Assembly: GCA_029747015.1 (NCBI GenBank)
Contig: JAKOGI010000085.1
Coordinates: 913,501 to 977,500, forward strand
DNA length: 64,000 bases
Direction of reading: 5' to 3'
DNA from: Carnegiea gigantea
Lineage: Eukaryota > Streptophyta > Magnoliopsida > Caryophyllales > Cactaceae
Shown: positions 59,138-64,000 of the stretch, one piece after another
Position numbering within the stretch: the stretch's first letter is position 1
How the letters are laid out: every line of letters starts with the position of its first letter
Program-made: the position numbers and the translations under genes
Notes under the pieces: generated by a model
Database searches by the model: none
Seen by the model: only the letters and a program-made list of their open reading frames with translations
What the model was told of the DNA's origin: nothing

Positions 59138-60523
59138 CCTTTTTCTTATTAAACTCTCCATGTGAGCTAGCCTATGCCCAATGTAGTTGATTGTGTGGCC
59201 TTGGTGTATTGCCATATCCATCCAGTGCTTGTCCACAATCATGGTCTCACACCCAAGAAAAAGGGGATATTTATGCCAAAGATCAACCATTGTATTCCAA
59301 ACCCTATTAACTAATGAGTTGTCTTTCAATGAAGCTATTAGCCTCAAATGTGAGATGAAATGCTCTTTCGGGCACTTCATCAAACACTTGGTGGTAAGGA
59401 GAGAACCCCCTAGGAAATGAGCAAACTAACGGCGAGGGAAGTGCTTCCTAACTTTATTTAGGCACAATAGCTTTCAATCCCAAACGCACTCCAGAAAAAT
59501 TAGCCACTGATGATCATCAATGAATCCAAACAATGCCAAATGAGCATGACTGATGACAATAATTAAATTGATTAAGTAAAAGACTGAGAAAGAGAACAAA
59601 CTTTAGATTATAATAGGAAGAAGATTATCAATCATCAAACTATTTACAGGAATTCAGTAAATTCAATCTTCTTTAATTTAGTCTAACCATATAAAGGTAG
59701 GAGAGGTTCGTAAATCCAAATGATGGCTAAGCCCTGAAATTAAAAAATTTTCCTTCATATAGTAGTTCAACCGACAGAAGGGGCACGGGTCACTTGTGAA
59801 CGTGGGTGCTCAATTTGAATTCTGGAAAATCAATTCACTTGAATAGTTTTTTATTTTAATTTTAATAAAAATGATAACTCTATGGTTTTGGATGAAAAAA
59901 AAATTATGACATGACCACGGTGTAGTTTTCAGTGTCTAAGGAATCTGTGAATAGAGGACAGTTGTTAAGTTTTTCTTTTTTTTAAATGAAAAAGCCCATA
60001 GATCTTTCTAAATCCCTCCCTTTATTGCCACATAAATTCATCTGGATTTTTGCATTTAGATTACAAAATAGATGGCGATTTTTATTGATTTTAAGCAAGA
60101 TGGAGTGGAAGATTCTGCAAAACAATGAACCTCAAAATTATAAATATCAAATTTGCACCAAAAGTCTCAACTTCCCGAAAACATAAAAGATGAAGCACGT
60201 AATGCAATGCGATGTGTCAGGTTAGCTGCCTGGAAGTACTACTTGAAAGCTACATAATTGTTGGTGTTACAAAGTACATGGTCTTTTTCCAGTGTGTAAG
60301 TCTACATATGTACATTGCAACATGTTCCCAGCTTTCAATGTTCATTCATATTCAAAAATAAGAAAGGGAATTGAAGTTATGCATAATCAAGAAGGCCACG
60401 CCATACTTACTGAGTAGACCACATGATTCAATGCTTGATCAGTTTCTGAAGCAAAGGATATGCCACTTGGGTCATCAATTTTGAGCTACATTTATCTTGG
60501 ATTTTTAGTCTCTTTCTAAGTAT

Positions 60524-60963
60524 TGCGTCATCCCTTTGGATGCATTTGTTGGTCTATCACATTGCTAGATAACTTTAAAAACTTCTTCTTTTCAATTTGG
60601 TGTTTATTTCGGTTGGTTTTGAGGGCGAATGATGTTAAATATAAGATATTTTGTAGTAAAAGAAGTGCCAAGCACTTTACTTGGACGTTTCAATTCTCAT
60701 ATACTATTACAGTAATTATCTTTTAAAAAAATTAGCATTGCTTATTGTCAGAAAAAAATTAAGGATGGCGGCTAATAGTTCAGGAACAAGCTTGACATGC
60801 AAAGCGCGAAAAGTGGATGCTGCACAGTGACGTGATAGTCCACTGTTCTAGAATTGATTTTGAGTACTGAAATCGTACACTGGGGACTTGCTAGCAATTG
60901 ATCTCGAAGAATACATGGCAAGTTAGCTGCTCGAACTGCGTACTAAATCAAATAATGATGGGG
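60524..60963 (+). repeat. Satellite unit 13, truncated
   Basis: The first 440 bp of a unit, ending abruptly at ATGATGGGGGAT. In other units GGGGATCTTTGAACAG continues; here Athila-type pol sequence follows with no LTR end visible. Confidence 0.85.
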
Positions 60964-61490
60964 GATGAAAAGATGGAATTCAACCTACCTTAGTCCATTA
61001 GCTCTCCCACTCCAGGCGACTCGTGCTGTAGAGTCGACGTTGTAGAAAGAAAACTAAACCAGGAGGCAAAGACTTGCCATTATGTGGGGGATCCACTAGA
61101 GGTCGCATTGATCGGCTGTTATGTGACTGGTTTCGTTCAGGAGAGAAAGAAGAGTATGCTAGGCTCCTTAATGAGTCCACTACCTATACACCTAGGCAGT
61201 CCCCCAAGGAATTCCTTAGTGTGGAGGAACCTGCCTCCAACGAGTAGGAGAAGTGTCCATCAAAGGTAGAGTTGAAGCCTCTACCTTCGCATCTCAAGTA
61301 TGAGTTTCTTGGCTCCACTCATCAGTTCCTTGTTATTGTTAGTGCTAAACTAGATGGCCCCCAGTAGGGAAAATTGTTGGATGTGCTTCAAAAGATTAGG
61401 GGTGCTATTGGTTATAGTATTGATGATATTAAGGGACTTAGTCCTTCACTCTGCATGCATTGCATCTTTCTTGATGCAGGTCATCGCCCC
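60964..61490 (+). pseudogene. Athila-type pol: protease-RT linker, 5'-truncated
   Basis: Weak but recognisable linker, with VELKPLPSHLKYEFLG encoded at about 61263-61313 and SLCMHCIFLDAGHRP-like sequence just before 61490, both typical of Athila gypsy pol between protease and RT. The frame changes several times. No gag, LTR or PBS precedes it. Confidence 0.75.
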
Positions 61491-62215
61491 CCGACAACCT
61501 CAGTGCCTTTTAAATCCTAATATACAAGAGGTTGTGAAAACAGAGGTTGTCAAACTACTTGACGATGGGATCATCTATCCTATCTCAGATAGCGAGTGGA
61601 TGAGTCCAGTTCAGGTAGTTCCTAAAAAGGATGGGATGGTCATCATTAAGAATAAGCGTAACGAGCTCATTTCGACTAGGATTGTGACCGGGTGGCAAAT
61701 GTGTATTGATTATCGTAAACTGAATCAAGCCACCCGGAAAGATCATTTACCTCTCCCCTTCATTGATCAGATGCTGGAAAGGCTGGTAAGGCATTCTTTC
61801 TTCTGTTATCTGGATGGATATTCAGGTATCTTCCAGATTCCTGTTCATCCCGATGATTAGGAGAAGACGACCTTCAAATACCCCTATGGTACCTACGCTC
61901 ATCGAAGGATGCCTTTTGGGTTATTTAATGCCCCTGCCACTTTCCAGCAGAGTATGACTACTATATTTTCCGATCTCATTGAAAACACCATGGAAGTGTT
62001 CATAGAAGACTTCTTCGTCTATGGAAGCACCTTGGACTTGTATCTCAAAAATCTATCCAAGGTACTTCGTGGATGCGAAGAAGTCAATCTTATGCTGAAT
62101 TAGAAAAAATGCCACTTCATGGTTCAGGAAAAGGTGGTGTTTGGCCATGTTATCTCTGACATGGGCATTGAGGTGGACAAGGCTAAGGTGAGCGGTTGCC
62201 GCCCCCTACTTCGGT
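61490..62215 (+). pseudogene. Athila-type gypsy reverse transcriptase, broken
   Basis: One frame carries the RT core: DDGIIYPISDS, SPVQVVPKKDG, GWQMCIDYRKLNQATRKDH, FCYLDGYSGIFQIPVHP (catalytic Asp in LDGY) and RRMPFGLFNAPATFQ. A TAG at 61858-61860 replaces an expected Gln or Glu codon. The double-Asp box is Ile-Glu-Asp (62002-62010), with the first Asp changed to Glu. A TAG at 62101-62103 replaces the Trp of the family's LNW-KCHF. The frame is lost after about 62190. Family role: copying element RNA into DNA. This copy is dead. Confidence 0.88.
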
Positions 62216-63260
62216 AGAAGGGGTGTAGAGTTTCCTTGGTCATGTGAGATTCTATCACCGCTTTATCAAGGACTTCTCTAAGATTGCTAAACCTTTAACC
62301 CAACTTCTCCCCAACGATGTCCCGTTGATCTTTACTGATGAGTGCCATGAAGCATTTTGCAGGATTAAGTAGGCACTGATTTATGTCCCCATCAAACAAC
62401 CACTAGACTCCGATCTCCCCTTTGAGATCATATGTGATGCCAGCGACCATGTGGTGGGGGCAGTCTTGGGACAGAGAAGAGACAAAAAGCCAGTGGTGAT
62501 CTACTATGCTAGTGGAACGCTGGATGAGGCTCAGCAGAACTATACAACGACTGAGAAAGAGTTGCTTGCGATCGTATACGCAATGGAGAAGTTTCAGCTG
62601 TATCTCCTATGCTACAAGGTCATTGTGTACACTGACCATTCTGCACTCAAGCATCTCCTCGAGAAGAAGGATGTAAAGTTTCACCTCATCCAGTGGATAC
62701 TACTACTCCAGGAGTTCGATCTGGAGATCAAGGATAAGGCGGAGGCAGAGAACATCATTATTGATCATCTCTCCAGGCTCATTGTTGAGAGCCACGATGC
62801 CCCCATCGATGATGCTTTCCTTGATGAGCATCTCATGGCTATATCTACAGGACCCGCTTCATGGTTCGTCGACTTCGGGAACTACTTAGCCTTAGGGATT
62901 TTCCCCCATGATCTCTCCTCTCATCAGAAAAAGAAGTTCCTCTATGATATCAAGGTGTACTTTTTGGAGGAACCTTTTCTTTACAAGCTATGTAAGGATG
63001 GGATCTACCGGCACTGCCTTCCTGAGGAGGAGATTCAGAGCGTGATTCCTTTTGTCATGACTCTCCATGTGGAGGGCATGCTAGCACCTCCAAGACTGCC
63101 GCTAAGGTGCTCTAAGCTGTGTTCTTTTGGCCCTTCCCTATTCAAGGACGTCTACGCATATGTTCGCTCCTGCGATCGCTGCCAACGGATGGGGAACTTA
63201 TCAACGAAGAATGAGATGCCACTTAACTTCATCCTTGAAGTTGAGATCTTTGATGTCTAG
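62216..63260 (+). pseudogene. Athila-type RNase H and integrase zinc region, partly open
   Basis: The open part is 62451-63260. Before it, FLGHVRFYHRFIKDFSKIAKPL is legible in the same frame with a TAG near 62369. RNase H: CDASD (62436) starts the domain, then VIYYASGTLDEAQ, TTTEKELLAIVYAMEKF with the Glu, and VYTDHSALKHLL with the Asp. After a linker, the integrase zinc region is degenerate (HVEG present, second His unclear) but SCDRCQRMGN is intact. It ends at a TAG at 63258-63260 where the family has Trp (FDVWGIDF). Confidence 0.88.
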
Positions 63261-64000
63261 GGCATCGACTTCATGGGCCCTTTCCCATCCTTGATGGGCG
63301 ACAAGTACATCCTAGCCGCAGTGGATTAGGTCTCCAAGTAGCTGAAGGCCGTGGCTAGCCCTATTAATGACTCAAGAGTAGTGGCTAAGCTATTTAAGAG
63401 GATGATTTTCCTTAGTTTTAGAGTTCCAAGGGTGCTCATTAGCAATAATAGGATGCACTTTGTAGAGAAGAAATTGGAAGCTCTCTTGAAGAAATATGGA
63501 GTGCATCATAAGTGTGGACTGGGCTGTCACCCTCAAACTAGTGGCCAAGTGGAGATTTCCAGTTGCGAGATCAAGTCTATTTTGGAGAAAATGGTTGCGA
63601 TATCATGGAAGGATTGGGCAGACAAGCTTAATGATGCCTTTTAGGCATACTGCGCCACCTTCAAGACCCCCATTGGCACCACTTATTTCCAACTCCTTTA
63701 TGGTAAGGCTTGTCACCTCCCCGTAGAATTAGAACATAGAGAGTATTGGGCCATTATGCACTTTAATTTCGATTTGAAGTCTGCGGGAGGGAAGAGGTTG
63801 TTGCACTGAATGAACTAGAGGAGATCCGTTTGGATGCCTATAAAACTTCTAGGATTTACAAACATAGACTGAAGCGATGGCACGACAAGTTCATTAACCA
63901 TCGTGAATTTTGAGAAGCAGACTTAGTCCTCCTATTCAACTTCCGTTTGAAGCTCTTCCCACGAAAGCTTCACTCCAGGTGGTCGGGCCCCTTCAAAGGT
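63261..64000 (+). pseudogene. Athila-type integrase core and C-terminal part, runs off window
   Basis: GIDFMGPFPS holds the first catalytic Asp. The second is changed (ISNNRMHF, usual ISD). The Glu follows in HPQTSGQVEI. Stops lie near 63328 and 63341 and at 63642-63644 (Trp expected in the last). KTPIGTTYFQLLYGKACHLPVELEH and, after a frameshift near 63790, RLKLFPRKLHSRWSGPFKG are the usual C-terminal landmarks. The 3' LTR, if present, is beyond the window. Confidence 0.87.

Larger units (their letters stand above)
40136..60523 (+). repeat. Satellite unit 12, split by the 17-kb composite insertion
   Basis: Unit sequence runs to 40242 and resumes after 57493; without the insertion it is about 3.13 kb. 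About 75 bp after the tRNA (the segment with AATGTTGGTTTTTTGG) is missing near 59157. Confidence 0.9.
1..60963 (+). repeat. Tandem array of ~3.25-kb tRNA-Asn-bearing units
   Basis: Thirteen head-to-tail units, read from the recurring anchor TGCATCATCCC near 16, 3260, 6518, 9770, 12376, 15630, 18769, 22022, 25168, 33697, 36877, 40136 and 60524. Typical layout from the anchor: an AT-rich block; at about +600 to +960 a more GC-rich block open in both directions; AT-rich sequence; a tRNA-Asn copy at about +1670; at about +2080 a block that on the - strand resembles a PPR core; then AT-rich sequence with poly-T/poly-A runs. No conserved protein domain was recognised. Two retroelement insertions (27311-32654 and 40243-57493) interrupt the array, and phase resumes exactly after each. 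Units differ by scattered substitutions and small indels, so this is an older, partly homogenised satellite. Confidence 0.93.

Overview
This window looks like nuclear heterochromatin from a flowering plant. It holds no ordinary single-copy protein gene. The evidence is an AT-rich tandem repeat carrying cytosolic-type tRNA-Asn copies, a Ty1/copia LTR retrotransposon primed by initiator tRNA-Met, Ty3/gypsy (Athila-type) pol sequence, and an LTR element primed by tRNA-Asp. The species cannot be told from the sequence.

Backbone (1-60963): a head-to-tail array of about 3.25-kb units, of which I count thirteen (the first begins at the window edge, the last is truncated). Twelve carry one tRNA-Asn-like sequence on the + strand at the same internal position. 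Several copies keep the cloverleaf, the GTT anticodon and a T-run downstream; others are decayed, one has a CTT anticodon and one ATT. Shared variants suggest a dimeric higher-order pattern at the left (units 1/3 against 2/4) and a local subfamily in units 7-9. Units 4, 6 and 8 are shortened by deletions with short overlaps at the junctions.

Insertion 1 (27311-32654): a complete but dead Ty1/copia element in unit 9, with two LTRs (593 and 602 bp), a PBS, a polypurine tract, gag-PR-IN-RT-RNase H remnants and an imperfect 5-bp target-site duplication (AGGGA/AGGAA).

Insertion 2 (40243-57493): a 17.25-kb composite in unit 12 bounded by TG...CA and a decayed 5-bp target-site duplication (GCGGA/GCAGG). 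The outer ends are + strand LTR sequence. Between them lies an inverted (- strand) tandem array, LTR-internal-LTR-internal-LTR-internal-LTR, of a gag-only element in which neighbouring copies share LTRs. The internal regions (about 2.93 kb) have a tRNA-Asp PBS and a gag-like frame with a CCHC zinc knuckle and an unrecognised C-terminal region, but no pol. One of three gag copies (48183-49445) is open throughout. Two head-to-head inverted repeats flank the array.

Right end (60964-64000): unit 13 is interrupted by a 5'-truncated, broken Athila-type pol running off the window. Such an element could have supplied enzymes to the gag-only family; that is inference.

Most interesting points: the tRNA-Asn gene riding in a large tandem satellite with functional, decayed and anticodon-shifted copies side by side; the LTR-sharing array of a gag-only element flanked by fold-backs; and a short block shared by the satellite and the gag-only LTR that resembles the core of a PPR motif.
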